The notes below the pieces were generated by a model. The model ran no database searches and had not been told where the DNA came from. It was given only the letters and a program-made list of their open reading frames with translations. A stretch of 64,000 nucleotides of DNA, from positions 407,309 to 471,308 of the forward strand of contig NZ_SZXJ01000027.1 of assembly GCF_005281345.1 (NCBI RefSeq), read 5' to 3'. The DNA comes from Citrobacter sp. wls619 (GTDB taxonomy: Bacteria; Pseudomonadota; Gammaproteobacteria; Enterobacterales; Enterobacteriaceae). How positions within the stretch are numbered: position 1 is the first letter of the stretch; every line of letters begins with the position of its first letter. Both the position numbers and the translations under genes were made by a program. Of this stretch, positions 20,366-29,594 are shown one piece after another.

Positions 20366-20953
20366 TTATTTATAGCTCACGCTAATTTGTACCTGGCTTA
20401 ATACACCACCTGGTGTAACTGGTTTTGCGGCATTCACCCTTTGATATCGAACTTTAAAGGTATAATCGGTATCGGTAGTGGCAGAACCAATATAATTGGT
20501 GAAGTTGACGGCCGAGGTGTTGTCACTATTGAGGACATTAATATTTGCGCTGCTAAAAACCACCACCCCGACATTGTCTGCCGCCGTTGACGCCGTTACC
20601 TGCCCCGTAGGGCCGATATATTCATTAGGGAATATCTGGTTGCCGTTGAGTTGTGCTTTTTGCGGCTTAAAGCTCAGCACTAGCGTTTTGGCGACGGAAC
20701 CGGAGTCGCAGCGTGCGCTTATCTTCAGCGACTTTGTAGCCACATTGCCCACCGCAGTGGCGGATAGATTCGCCCACGCGCCACCGCTGGCGAAAGCACT
20801 TGCCTCCAGATCGCCTAAATCAACATCGGATGCACTGATATTACAGCTACCGCTAACCACCTCCGCGCTTATCGTGAGTACATTGGTGTTGGTCGTGACC
20901 GCTGCCCATAACGGCGTGGATATCAATAATAAGACTCCGGGTATATATTTCAC
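20366..20953 (-). CDS. Minor fimbrial subunit
   Basis: A 195-residue pilin-like protein with a signal peptide (MKYIPGVLLLISTPLWA). Early and mid Cys residues (GSCNISASDVDLG and ISARCDSGS) would form the pilin disulfide. The C-terminal strand SQVQISVSYK has the alternating pattern and penultimate Tyr recognised by periplasmic chaperones. It probably links shaft and tip. The gene sits between another minor subunit (8-bp gap) and the tip adhesin, on the same strand as the chaperone and usher. Confidence 0.85.
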   Translation of the reverse strand: MKYIPGVLLLISTPLWAAVTTNTNVLTISAEVVSGSCNISASDVDLGDLEASAFASGGAWANLSATAVGNVATKSLKISARCDSGSVAKTLVLSFKPQKAQLNGNQIFPNEYIGPTGQVTASTAADNVGVVVFSSANINVLNSDNTSAVNFTNYIGSATTDTDYTFKVRYQRVNAAKPVTPGGVLSQVQISVSYK

Positions 20954-20961
20954 GGTGGCTC

Positions 20962-21522
20962 CTACTGATAGGTCGTGGTGAATGTTAATGTCGCACTGTA
21001 CATCCCCGAAGTCGTAGGGGTGCCAGGATAAGATGTTGGGCGTAGAAATAGGGATAACGGCAACTTACCGTTGCTGCGCTCTGTGCTGCTCCAGATTATT
21101 TTTTCAGTATTGTTTACGCCGAGTGGCAACGGCGTATTGAGATTACTGGTACGATACAGCACGCCTGCAACGCCCACATGTCCACCTTTCATTTCTGTCG
21201 GATATCCACTCCATGAAGAGCTGGCCTTTGGTAAGGTTTGCATCCAGTTCAACGTCTGCGCGGTTTTCGTTCCGGACTTCGTGATATAGCAATCACTGTA
21301 TTCCAGAGAAAAATCTTTCCGAATATTGCTACCCTGTGCTTCTATTTCGGCCCATGTTAATACGCCAAAGTCGATGGTCTGGTTCACTGCTTTACTACTT
21401 CCGACCACAATATTAATGGTACAGGTTGTGGCGAGTAAGTTGGCCTTGAAATTCACCGTCACATCCGCGGCGAAAAGCGATGAGCTACATAACAATAAAG
21501 AGATAAGCATTCCACGGCGCAT
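20962..21522 (-). CDS. Minor fimbrial subunit
   Basis: A 186-residue secreted pilin-like protein with signal peptide MRRGMLISLLLCSSSLFA. The Cys pair (TTCTINIVVG and YSDCYITKS) fits the pilin immunoglobulin fold, and the terminal strand ends YSATLTFTTTYQ, the chaperone-binding pattern. It follows the usher by only 3 bp, so translation is probably coupled. Likely role: adaptor or initiator subunit in the fimbrial tip. It is not similar enough to any named subunit for me to give a symbol. Confidence 0.85.
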   Translation of the reverse strand: MRRGMLISLLLCSSSLFAADVTVNFKANLLATTCTINIVVGSSKAVNQTIDFGVLTWAEIEAQGSNIRKDFSLEYSDCYITKSGTKTAQTLNWMQTLPKASSSWSGYPTEMKGGHVGVAGVLYRTSNLNTPLPLGVNNTEKIIWSSTERSNGKLPLSLFLRPTSYPGTPTTSGMYSATLTFTTTYQ

Positions 21523-21525
21523 AAA

Positions 21526-24111
21526 CTATTTCCCAGCTTCTGGCATCTGACACACTAAGGTATCCAGACGGATTGATTTACCTATCATTGCGGGTGCATC
21601 GGGGAGTTGATAGGTTACATCGCAATAACTTGCCGCATCGCTTCCCCAAATAACCTTCAAACTGCCTCGTTGTTCGATACCGCGCAAAAAAGCGCGGCCT
21701 GCCTGACCCATTGCGCCAACGGATTCACCCTGTTCGTTAAGAATATTGGCCCCCAGAGGAATAAAGCTGTTATCGCTGCGCTTCAGAGTGACAAATACCG
21801 ATTGCCCTTGCTGGGTGGCGAAGGTGACTTTCACCACAGCGCCATCGCGCGGCACCACGGCGGCCGAGGTGTTTTTCACTTCAACGTCCGCCTTGATGGT
21901 GCTGAGATCCAGTCCGACGGTATTCTCAGCGTAAGGGGTCAGGCTGGTAGCGACGGCATATCCTGCGCTGTCAATCTCGCCATAACCATTGCTGGTGGTG
22001 GCGCCATCTGCACCTTTCGCTTCAATAAGGGCGATGGCGCTTTGTGTGTTGACATTGCCCGGTAAGAGCGTCAATCCACCGCTGTGTAACAGCACCCCGC
22101 CGTTATTGTTTAAGGAATATTGCTGATTATGTTTTTTATCGACCGTAGCGGAAACGCTGGTTGCCCCATGCGCGCCGTTATAGGTGGAATACCCACTTAC
22201 GGAATAGGTATCCTCTCCCTGGCTGTTCTGGTTAGCGGTGGTACTGAGGCTGTAGTTCCATCTACTATTGCTACTGTTGCCGCTGGCTGTACTGGTGAAA
22301 CCGTTATTGCCGCCAAAGTCGCTATTGGCGTTGAGGCTCAGACTGGAGAAGGCCGGCTGATCGTTCTGAGCATTGCTACCAAAAGGAATACTCAACCCAA
22401 CGTACAGGCTGTCATCTTCATCGCCCCATTCGTTATAACTGCGCTGCAGCGAGATACTCCATGAAATGGAGCGGAAAGTATTGCTGTAGCCCAGCGAATA
22501 TTGAGACGTTTTGTCTGAGTTACCCCAATAACTCGTCCAGGTGCCGCTGAGATAAAATGCGCCGTAATCTTCGCCGTTAAGGGTAATGGGCTGATTGATG
22601 TTAGCCTGTAGCTCATTTTTAGAATGGCTGTAGTTGTTGCGATACGCATCGTTAGGGTTAGTATCGTGATCGTCGCTATAGCTATCGATACTATTTTGCA
22701 AAGAGATGGCGTCATTAAGGGAGAGATAGTCTTTGGTACTGTAACGATAGGCGCTAAAGCTGAAGTTAGTCTGTGTTGCCTCCAGTACGTTACTGTAGCT
22801 TAAACGGTAACTCTGCCCTTGCAGGACTCCAATATCATCAAGTGACGCACGAGAGTGGATAACATCGACTGCGATGGCGCCAAGACGGGTGTTCATAGCA
22901 AGACCCAGCATCCCAGCCAGGTAGTCTTCTTCCATTGACTGGATGCCGCCATATAGCGTGAAAATATCGCTCAATCCATAATTACCGTTGGTGGTGAGCA
23001 CCCACGGGGAATCATCGTCGCTGTCATCATCTAATGTCCCAACGGCAAAATCCCAGTCGACTTCACCTTTAGTCATCAATTGCGCGACCGAAGCATACGG
23101 CACGGTAAACATGCGTTTTGAGCCATCAGCCTCTTCTACAGTAACGTCGAGGTCAGCACCGTTGATGGCCAAATAATAATCCTTCAGGGCAAAAGGACCA
23201 GGGGGAACGGTGGTCTCATAGATGATGCGCGACTGCTGTCGTACGGTAATTTTAGCATTACTGTTCGCTACGCCGTTGATGACCGGGACGTATCGTCCAT
23301 CATGGGGGTCCATTCGTTTGTCGTTATAAAGGTGTACGCCTTTAATGCCGATACTATCCAGCACTTCGCTACGAGAGGTCACCTGACCCAGTTCCATTTG
23401 CGCCCGGATGGACGGTAAGTCGCGTGCCAGATAGAGGTCGTAGTTGTCCCAGGTTGCGCTATCGTCTTTTGTCCAGTTCAGCGCGCCGCTGGAGCGTAAC
23501 CGCCATGCCCCCAAATTGAGACCATAGCCAAGTCCCAGATAGCCACTGTCAGAGGTGCTGCCCTCATTTTCACTGTGATAGCCGCTGAAGTTCCAGTTCA
23601 GTATTGCAGCAGGTATACCGGCATCCCAACGTGCAGGATTAACATAACCCGCGGGGTGGCTGACGAGAAACAGCTGTGGAATGGTGAGCATCAGAATCTG
23701 CGAGTTGGGATCGTAACTCACGCTGGATGAGGGGTAATAGTCTGCCAGCATGTAGCATTGTGACTCACCTTCGTCTGCATTTTCCGTGGGGAGTTTGCTT
23801 ACATCGACGTTCGCTTCATCGAGCACTTCACGCGTCAGACAGGGAGACGCGTTCGGGGTGTGATTATCAATAAACTGGATCTTTGCAGTTTGCTGTTGCT
23901 CACCGTTAATCCATATAGATACGGTATAAACACCCGGTTTCACCGGGTTGCCGCGCGCATATTGTGATACGTCGATTGTTGATTTTTTACCTGCGTTGCT
24001 GAAGATAAAGTCATCGTTGAACTCAATGTAGTTATCGTCAGCAAATCCTGTCTGACAAATAACCAGCAATACCCATACAGAAGTGGCCAGGCGGTGTTTT
24101 GACATCAACAT
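21526..24111 (-). CDS. Fimbrial outer-membrane usher
   Basis: FimD/PapC-family usher: an outer-membrane 24-strand barrel with plug, periplasmic N-domain and two C-domains that polymerises chaperone-bound pilins. The protein is 861 residues. It begins MLMSKHRLATSVWVLL, is cleaved near QTGFA, then carries DDNYIEFNDDFIF, the usual usher N-domain start. Typical segments are VNPARWDAGIPAAILNWNFSGYH near 170-195 and VPRDGAVVKVTF with GQAGRAFLRGIEQRG near the C terminus. The start at 24111 has AAGGA upstream; a longer frame from 24201 overlaps the chaperone and is not used. It lies 25 bp after the chaperone gene. Confidence 0.94.
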   Translation of the reverse strand: MLMSKHRLATSVWVLLVICQTGFADDNYIEFNDDFIFSNAGKKSTIDVSQYARGNPVKPGVYTVSIWINGEQQQTAKIQFIDNHTPNASPCLTREVLDEANVDVSKLPTENADEGESQCYMLADYYPSSSVSYDPNSQILMLTIPQLFLVSHPAGYVNPARWDAGIPAAILNWNFSGYHSENEGSTSDSGYLGLGYGLNLGAWRLRSSGALNWTKDDSATWDNYDLYLARDLPSIRAQMELGQVTSRSEVLDSIGIKGVHLYNDKRMDPHDGRYVPVINGVANSNAKITVRQQSRIIYETTVPPGPFALKDYYLAINGADLDVTVEEADGSKRMFTVPYASVAQLMTKGEVDWDFAVGTLDDDSDDDSPWVLTTNGNYGLSDIFTLYGGIQSMEEDYLAGMLGLAMNTRLGAIAVDVIHSRASLDDIGVLQGQSYRLSYSNVLEATQTNFSFSAYRYSTKDYLSLNDAISLQNSIDSYSDDHDTNPNDAYRNNYSHSKNELQANINQPITLNGEDYGAFYLSGTWTSYWGNSDKTSQYSLGYSNTFRSISWSISLQRSYNEWGDEDDSLYVGLSIPFGSNAQNDQPAFSSLSLNANSDFGGNNGFTSTASGNSSNSRWNYSLSTTANQNSQGEDTYSVSGYSTYNGAHGATSVSATVDKKHNQQYSLNNNGGVLLHSGGLTLLPGNVNTQSAIALIEAKGADGATTSNGYGEIDSAGYAVATSLTPYAENTVGLDLSTIKADVEVKNTSAAVVPRDGAVVKVTFATQQGQSVFVTLKRSDNSFIPLGANILNEQGESVGAMGQAGRAFLRGIEQRGSLKVIWGSDAASYCDVTYQLPDAPAMIGKSIRLDTLVCQMPEAGK

Positions 24112-24136
24112 TAGGGCAATCCTTGCGCGAATTTTA

Positions 24137-24859
24137 TTATTTTCCTGTTGCGTCAACGTTGCCACCGTAATCATTGACAGCAGTCCATGACACGGATTCA
24201 AAACGCGGGGTAGTGAGTGATTTCACTTCATAGCTTGCGCTGGAAAAGGGGGCGACCATATCGGGTTCAATACTGTATTTTTTACCCCCAGAGATAATCT
24301 TCGCACCGACCAGCGAGACAAAGTAAGGGGAGTCATTTTTTGCCGTCGCCCAGATTTGTTTGCCCTTGTTTGCCAGACTCCATTTCAGATGTTGAATGGC
24401 CTCGTCAGGTGAACCGGGGAGGGTGGCCGGGCGGTAAAACACTTTGATACGCGTTTTAAGCGCAATTTGCAGTTGATTTGATTTGGCTGCATCTTTGTTT
24501 TTTCCGGGGATTTCAAGCGCGTTAAACCAATAAACACTTTCACGGTCGGAGGGCAAAGGCTGGCCATCCCAGTTTAAGCGTACGGTTAGTCCTTGTTTGG
24601 GGTCGACGCGGCTTACCGGTGGCGAAGCGATAAAAGGGATATCTAAGGTTTGTGGATCACCATCTTCGCGGCCGTCATCTAACCATGACTGTATTAATAA
24701 CGGTTGCTGGCCCTGGTTAACCATTTTAACTAATGCTTCTTTGGCATTAGAAAGATAAATAACACGAGTTGCATTAATTACCAGGCTGGCGGTAGCCGAA
24801 TAACTGAACGAAATGGCTGATGAAAACATAATCATCATGAATGCTTTTTTTGAAATCAT
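24137..24859 (-). CDS. Periplasmic fimbrial chaperone
   Basis: PapD/FimC-family chaperone that completes pilin folds by donor-strand complementation in the periplasm. From ATG 24859 it is 240 residues with a signal peptide (MISKKAFMMIMFSSAISFSY..., cleavage near ATA). The mature part starts with SLVINATRVIYLSNAKEAL, containing the conserved Arg of the subunit-anchoring pair, and WFNALEIPGKNKD near 115 is the chaperone signature. The subunit-anchoring Lys is expected in IALKTRIKVFYRP near 140. A longer frame from 24895 has no better ribosome site. It sits between the major subunit and the usher, the usual order. Confidence 0.92.
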   Translation of the reverse strand: MISKKAFMMIMFSSAISFSYSATASLVINATRVIYLSNAKEALVKMVNQGQQPLLIQSWLDDGREDGDPQTLDIPFIASPPVSRVDPKQGLTVRLNWDGQPLPSDRESVYWFNALEIPGKNKDAAKSNQLQIALKTRIKVFYRPATLPGSPDEAIQHLKWSLANKGKQIWATAKNDSPYFVSLVGAKIISGGKKYSIEPDMVAPFSSASYEVKSLTTPRFESVSWTAVNDYGGNVDATGK

Positions 24860-24937
24860 ATTATTCGTTTCTAATGTTAATGACTGCAACCCCAAATTGA
24901 TAAGATTGCAGTAGGGTTGTTAAGCTTTTAAAAATTA

Positions 24938-25498
24938 TTAAGGATAGGTCGTTGTAAAGGTGGTATTTGCTTTAACTTGTCCAACTTGCGGGGTGCCGGA
25001 ACCTGAATAGATATAGCCAACGGTATAGTCAAATACTGCCCCGTTATCGGCATCATAATTGGCTTCAGACTGCGGCGTTGCAGAGTTGAAATCGATGATA
25101 GTATTCGTATTGGTGTCTTCTACCTGGAAGCCAGCATCTTTATCACCCGCAGCAACAGTGTTTAACAACGCGTTGGTTGTGCTATTAAAATTGCCTGTTG
25201 TTGAGAATTGCCCTTTTACTTTACCGCCAGTCGGTGCCGTTGCGCAGTTTTTAACGGTAATCTGGAAGTTGGTCTTCATCACTGGATTAGTGACGGCTGC
25301 TTGCATTACTTGAACAGTGACATCACGAAGCTGAACTTCTTTTGATGCGGAAACACCATCAATGCTGACATCACAGGTTGATGCTGTAATGTTTCCCACA
25401 AAATCGATGTTTGCTGCGTCAGAATCAGCCGCCTGCACCTGAAAAGTTACACCTGCGACCAGAGCCGCTGCTACACTTAAATAAGTAAAAGATTTCAT
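24938..25498 (-). CDS. Major fimbrial subunit
   Basis: First gene of the fimbrial operon. It encodes a 186-residue type-1-like pilin: signal peptide MKSFTYLSVAAALVAGVTF cleaved at VQA, N-terminal donor strand AADSDAANIDFVGNITAST, a conserved Cys pair (STCDVSIDG and VKNCATAP), and terminal strand TTFTTTYP. A strong AAGGAAAA ribosome site precedes it, as expected for the most abundant subunit. A 42-bp AT-rich gap precedes the chaperone. The operon order is subunit, chaperone, usher, two minor subunits, adhesin. Confidence 0.9.
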   Translation of the reverse strand: MKSFTYLSVAAALVAGVTFQVQAADSDAANIDFVGNITASTCDVSIDGVSASKEVQLRDVTVQVMQAAVTNPVMKTNFQITVKNCATAPTGGKVKGQFSTTGNFNSTTNALLNTVAAGDKDAGFQVEDTNTNTIIDFNSATPQSEANYDADNGAVFDYTVGYIYSGSGTPQVGQVKANTTFTTTYP

Positions 25499-25836
25499 GT
25501 TATTTTCCTTAATAACAGGTTAAATGACGTAAGGATTATATGACTCTGGTTTATAGTTGAACAGTAGATGAGGAAGGGTGATTCTTTTTTGAGAATTTAT
25601 TTAGGGAGAATTAGTAACAGATTAGTGTATGTATGCCGTACAATATATTAAATTAATATTTCCTATTTCTTTATGAATTTTAAGGGGAAATTTTCAGAAC
25701 TGCGGATTATGGTAAGGGATGTCATCAGATATTGTTCGCTGAAAACACCACCTAAAGTAAGTATTGCTTAATTTACTTGTAAGAAAAGGTGCGGCTTATT
25801 AGATATATTTCGCGAATGTTTTACTGCACTTTTACG
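25499..25836. other. AT-rich intergenic region upstream of the fimbrial operon
   Basis: About 340 bp without a gene. It should hold the fimbrial promoter on the minus strand. I looked for fimS-like inverted repeats and for GATC-spaced phase-variation sites and saw none. The AT-rich, A-tract content would suit H-NS silencing, but this is inference. Confidence 0.5.
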
Positions 25837-25872
25837 TAGGCAGGACTTGTCGGTAACGACAGGTCCTGCCTA
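25837..25872 (-). terminator. Terminator after ydcI
   Basis: TAGGCAGGACTTGTCG pairs with CGACAGGTCCTGCCTA, 16 bp with one G-U pair, around a GTAA loop. It begins 5 bp after the ydcI stop on the minus strand. Confidence 0.75.
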
Positions 25873-25877
25873 AATAA

Positions 25878-26801
25878 TCAAAACGGTACGGTTTTGCGAA
25901 TCGCACTAATGAGGATTTGCGCGGCAGAGGAGAGCTGAACGTCTACACGGGTAAGAATGCCAATAGGTTCACCCGCCCCGTGGGTGGGAATCGGCAATGA
26001 TACCAGCGTCGCCTGGCGTAAATCTTCCCGCACTGCGCCTGAAGGCACAAACCACACATAGTCGTAGTCAACCGTGAGTTGGCGGGAAAGCGATGCAGAT
26101 AGCGTTTCGATGCAGCCTGGCGGCATTTTGCAACCCTGGCTTTGCAGCAGCGTCTCCGCGTGCTGACGAGGAGCAGTTCCTTTGGGTGACACCACAACGG
26201 GCCATTCCATTACCCGACTCAGCGTGATGGTCTCTTGCAACAATGGATGATTCGGCCGCACAACCAGTTTGAGCGACTCAAGAAACAACAGCTCGTAATT
26301 CAGACCAACCATTAATTCCGGATCGGCCATCCGACCGATACCGAGGTCGATCTCCCCGGATTTTAAGCCAGCCAGAATCATGGGATTACTCATGGTGGCA
26401 ACTTGCAGCGTAGTCTCCATTTGCTGCTTATGGAACGGACCAATTACCGCCGGAAGAATACCCAACGCAGCGGTGGGTAAGGCTCCAATTCGTACGACAT
26501 CCGTCTGCGACTCCTCGCGCTGGTTTAACGCCTGTCCGGCAGTATTGAGCGCATCCAGCACTCTTACCGCGTGGGTAAGAAACTGTTCGCCGGGCAACGT
26601 TAACTGCGCGCCAAGACGACCGCGTTCAAAGAGTCGGGTACCGGTCAGTTGCTCCAGTTCGTTCAGTGTTTTGGAGAGGGCTGGTTGACTCAGGTTAAGG
26701 GTTTCGGCCGCGCGCCCTAACGTTCCCTGTTGGGCAACGGCGACAAAAGTATGAAGATGGCGCAAGCGAATGCGCTGATTGAACAGAACATTTTTTTCCA
26801 T
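25878..26801 (-). CDS. ydcI: LysR-type transcriptional regulator YdcI
   Basis: YdcI is a LysR-family DNA-binding regulator. In Salmonella and E. coli it is tied to acid-stress and envelope or metabolic gene control, and it binds many sites. The 307-residue protein has an N-terminal winged helix-turn-helix (residues about 12-70, with GRAAETLNLSQPALSKTLNE as the recognition part) and a periplasmic-binding-protein-like effector domain. The start at 26801 (MEKNVLFNQRIRLRHLH) matches E. coli YdcI exactly in position; the 23-residue longer frame from 26870 is not supported. It is divergent from the pyrophosphatase gene. Confidence 0.95.
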   Translation of the reverse strand: MEKNVLFNQRIRLRHLHTFVAVAQQGTLGRAAETLNLSQPALSKTLNELEQLTGTRLFERGRLGAQLTLPGEQFLTHAVRVLDALNTAGQALNQREESQTDVVRIGALPTAALGILPAVIGPFHKQQMETTLQVATMSNPMILAGLKSGEIDLGIGRMADPELMVGLNYELLFLESLKLVVRPNHPLLQETITLSRVMEWPVVVSPKGTAPRQHAETLLQSQGCKMPPGCIETLSASLSRQLTVDYDYVWFVPSGAVREDLRQATLVSLPIPTHGAGEPIGILTRVDVQLSSAAQILISAIRKTVPF

Positions 26802-27032
26802 AAGCGATGTTAAAAACAGAGCCGTATCGGTGACAAGTGAAGTTGTTTGTTTTTGATAACTTGATAGCAAAATATTATTAACATTTAACGTGTTTTACTT
26901 ACAACTGATTTATTTTGCTTATGTTTTGTACAGTGTGACCGCGTAGTGGGATCATGGAAGGGAAGGTAGCCAGTCGTTATACTCTGACAATTGTTCGCTT
27001 TTTCATCTTTCATCATCACAGGGCACTGACCA

Positions 27033-27935
27033 ATGATCCATGTAATAGGGCACCTTAACCCCGATAGCGATGCTATTTGCACCGCGGCAATGACGGCTCG
27101 CTGGCTTACGTTACGCGGCCAGCAGGCGACAGCATGGCGCGCGGGGGAACCGAACCGCGAAACGCAATTTATCTTTGCGCATGCGGGGCTGGACATGCCC
27201 GAACGACTCACGTTTCCGCTGACCGATCTGGATGTGTGGGTGGTAGATTTCACCGAACCGACACAAGGACCGGAATCGCTGTCTGAGAGCAATGTCGTCG
27301 GTATCATCGACCATCATCGACTCGGCGGATTAGTGACTCGTCTTCCTCCAGAGGTTTGGGTTAAGCCTGTTGGCAGCAGTGCGACGCTGTTGTGGCTACT
27401 GATGACGGATGACGAGCGCAATCAACTATCGTCTGCGGAGGCTGTTTTGCTGCTGGGGGCTATTCTAAGTGACACTGTCACGCTTCGCTCGCCCACTACC
27501 ACGCCGGATGATAGCCAGGCGGTAGGGGCGCTGGCCCAAAAAACGGGTGTGGATCTGGACGCGTTTAGCCGTGATCTGCTGTCGGCCAAAACCAGCGTCG
27601 AAGGCATGAGTGCCCGTGATCTGCTGCATAAAGACATTAAAACGTTCACTATTCATGGGCATAAAGTCTGCGTGGCGCAACTCGAGCTGTATGCACTTCG
27701 CCAGGTTGACGGTGTGCTGGACGATCTCCGCGAGGAGATGACTCGCTATGCTGAGGAAAATCAGGCTGCGCTGGTGGTATTGATGCTGACGGATATCAAT
27801 CTGGGTGATACCAGCCTGTGGTTCGCTGGAACTGAGTTGTCAGAGTTACCGCAACCCTGCAAGGTCGAAGGCATGCTCAGTCGTAAAAAACAGATGCTGC
27901 CATGGCTGGAAAGTCATTTAAAACCACGTCAGTAA
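27033..27935 (+). CDS. ppaC: Manganese-dependent (family II) inorganic pyrophosphatase
   Basis: DHH-superfamily phosphoesterase that hydrolyses pyrophosphate to phosphate with Mn2+/Co2+ in the cytosol. The 300-residue protein shows the metal ligands His7, Asp11 and Asp13 in GHLNPDSDA, Asp72 in VVDFTE, and the DHH triplet 93-95 in IIDHH. The C-terminal DHHA2 domain carries the substrate-binding SRKKQ at about 286-290. Length is near the family norm of about 310. Enterobacteria normally rely on family I Ppa, so this is an accessory enzyme here, lying between ydcI and ydcJ where E. coli K-12 has none. Gene symbol given by family, not by locus. Confidence 0.88.
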   Translation: MIHVIGHLNPDSDAICTAAMTARWLTLRGQQATAWRAGEPNRETQFIFAHAGLDMPERLTFPLTDLDVWVVDFTEPTQGPESLSESNVVGIIDHHRLGGLVTRLPPEVWVKPVGSSATLLWLLMTDDERNQLSSAEAVLLLGAILSDTVTLRSPTTTPDDSQAVGALAQKTGVDLDAFSRDLLSAKTSVEGMSARDLLHKDIKTFTIHGHKVCVAQLELYALRQVDGVLDDLREEMTRYAEENQAALVVLMLTDINLGDTSLWFAGTELSELPQPCKVEGMLSRKKQMLPWLESHLKPRQ

Positions 27936-27953
27936 GCTTCAGTTCACTGTCCT

Positions 27954-28003
27954 GGTGGGAGGGGGAATTTATGCGGGATCACAGTTTGTAAATTCTTCCC
28001 ACC
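27954..28003. terminator. Long imperfect hairpin between ppaC and ydcJ
   Basis: GGTGGGA...GGAATTTA pairs with TAAATTC...TCCCACC with a small bulge, around a 20-nt loop. It lies 18 bp after the ppaC stop. It may terminate or attenuate transcription before ydcJ; a T-run is lacking. Confidence 0.45.
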
Positions 28004-28057
28004 GGACTCAGCGGTGTTTTCTACACTCCAGGTAATATTCACTGGAGGCATGACATT

Positions 28058-29401
28058 ATGGCGAACACCATCACGGCAGATGAGATTCGGGAACAATTTT
28101 CGCAGGCAATGTCAGCAATGTACCAGCAGGAAGTCCCGCAGTATGGCACGTTGCTGGAACTTGTTGCTGATGTGAATCTGGCGGTACTGGAAAATAACCC
28201 GACGCTGCATGAAAAACTGGCCAATGCGGATGAACTGGCACGGCTCAATGTTGAACGCCATGGGGCTATCCGGGTGGGTACTGCGCAGGAGTTGTCTACG
28301 CTGCGGCGGATGTTTGCCATTATGGGCATGTATCCGGTCAGCTATTACGATCTCTCCCAGGCGGGCGTCCCCGTCCATTCCACGGCGTTTCGCCCCATCG
28401 ACGATGCCTCGCTTTCGCGCAACCCGTTTCGGGTATTTACGTCACTATTACGCCTCGAATTAATCGAGAATGTGGTGTTGCGCCAGCAGGCAGCGGAGAT
28501 CCTCGCAAAGCGTGATATTTTCACGCGTCGTTGTCACGAATTGCTGGATGAGTTTGATGCACAGGGCAGCTTCACACCCGCACAAGCCCAGGAATTTGTG
28601 CATGAAGCACTGGAAACGTTCCGTTGGCATCAACACGCCACCGTAGATGAACAAACGTATCATGCCTTGCATAACGAACATCGACTGATTGCAGATGTGG
28701 TCTGTTTTCCTGGGTGCCATATCAACCACCTGACGCCGCGCACGCTGGATATTGATCGGGTACAGTCGATGATGCCGGAGTGCGGGATTACACCGAAAAT
28801 TCTCATTGAAGGCCCACCACGGCGCGAGGTGCCCATCTTGCTGCGCCAGACCAGCTTTAAGGCGCTGGAAGAACCGGTATTGTTTGCCGGCGAAATGCGT
28901 GGAACGCACACAGCGCGTTTTGGCGAAATAGAGCAACGTGGTGTGGCGCTGACGCCAAAGGGCCGGGCGTTATACGACGAACTGTTGAGTAAAGCGGGGA
29001 CCGGGAAAGATAACCTGACGCACCAGCTGCATCTTCAGGAGGTGTTTAAGGCGTTCCCGGACAGCGAGTTTCTGCTGCGCCAACAGGGACTGGCCTGGTT
29101 CCGTTATCGTCTGACGCCGTCGGGCGAAGCGCATCGCCAGGCTATTCGCCCGGATGACGATCCACAACCGCTCATCGAGCGGGGCTGGCTGGTTGCTCAG
29201 CCCATCACCTACGAAGATTTCTTGCCGGTGAGCGCTGCAGGGATTTTCCAGTCTAATCTGGGTAATGAAACGCAGGCGCGCAGCCACGGTAATTCCAGCC
29301 GCGATGCCTTTGAACAGGCGCTGGGCTGCGCGGTATATGATGAGTTTGTGTTGTATCAGGAGGCAGAAGAGCGCAGTAAACGGCGGTGTGGTTTGCTTTA
29401 A
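28058..29401 (+). CDS. ydcJ: YdcJ, 2-oxoadipate dioxygenase/decarboxylase family (DUF1338)
   Basis: YdcJ belongs to the DUF1338/HglS family of Fe(II) enzymes. The Pseudomonas putida member converts 2-oxoadipate to 2-hydroxyglutarate in D-lysine catabolism. The 447-residue length equals the E. coli protein. Candidate metal ligands lie in NVERHGAIRVG near residue 69, CHINHLTPRT near 225 and ARFGEIEQRG near 290. Arg in the HGAIR segment contacts substrate in the family. The E. coli protein's physiological substrate has not been settled as far as I know. The start has GGAGG 9 bp upstream. It precedes opgD, with a 190-bp gap. Confidence 0.93.
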   Translation: MANTITADEIREQFSQAMSAMYQQEVPQYGTLLELVADVNLAVLENNPTLHEKLANADELARLNVERHGAIRVGTAQELSTLRRMFAIMGMYPVSYYDLSQAGVPVHSTAFRPIDDASLSRNPFRVFTSLLRLELIENVVLRQQAAEILAKRDIFTRRCHELLDEFDAQGSFTPAQAQEFVHEALETFRWHQHATVDEQTYHALHNEHRLIADVVCFPGCHINHLTPRTLDIDRVQSMMPECGITPKILIEGPPRREVPILLRQTSFKALEEPVLFAGEMRGTHTARFGEIEQRGVALTPKGRALYDELLSKAGTGKDNLTHQLHLQEVFKAFPDSEFLLRQQGLAWFRYRLTPSGEAHRQAIRPDDDPQPLIERGWLVAQPITYEDFLPVSAAGIFQSNLGNETQARSHGNSSRDAFEQALGCAVYDEFVLYQEAEERSKRRCGLL

Positions 29402-29594
29402 CGGAATTTACACGGGATTCGGCCTGTTCTCATCGACATAAAATATTTTCGATTTTGTACAGATAATCGGCGACCAACAATTGGATTATTAATGAATTTT
29501 GTCTAGAGTGAGCGGTCAGAAATGTGCACTCTCTTGCCGCAGATTTTGACCGGCGCGGGACCATTTACACGACCAGAAGGACTCACTTTCAGGC

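Noticed and set aside
25499-25836. Phase-variable (fimS-like) switch at the fimbrial promoter
   Set aside because: No inverted repeat pair of useful length was found flanking the promoter region, and no recombinase gene is near.
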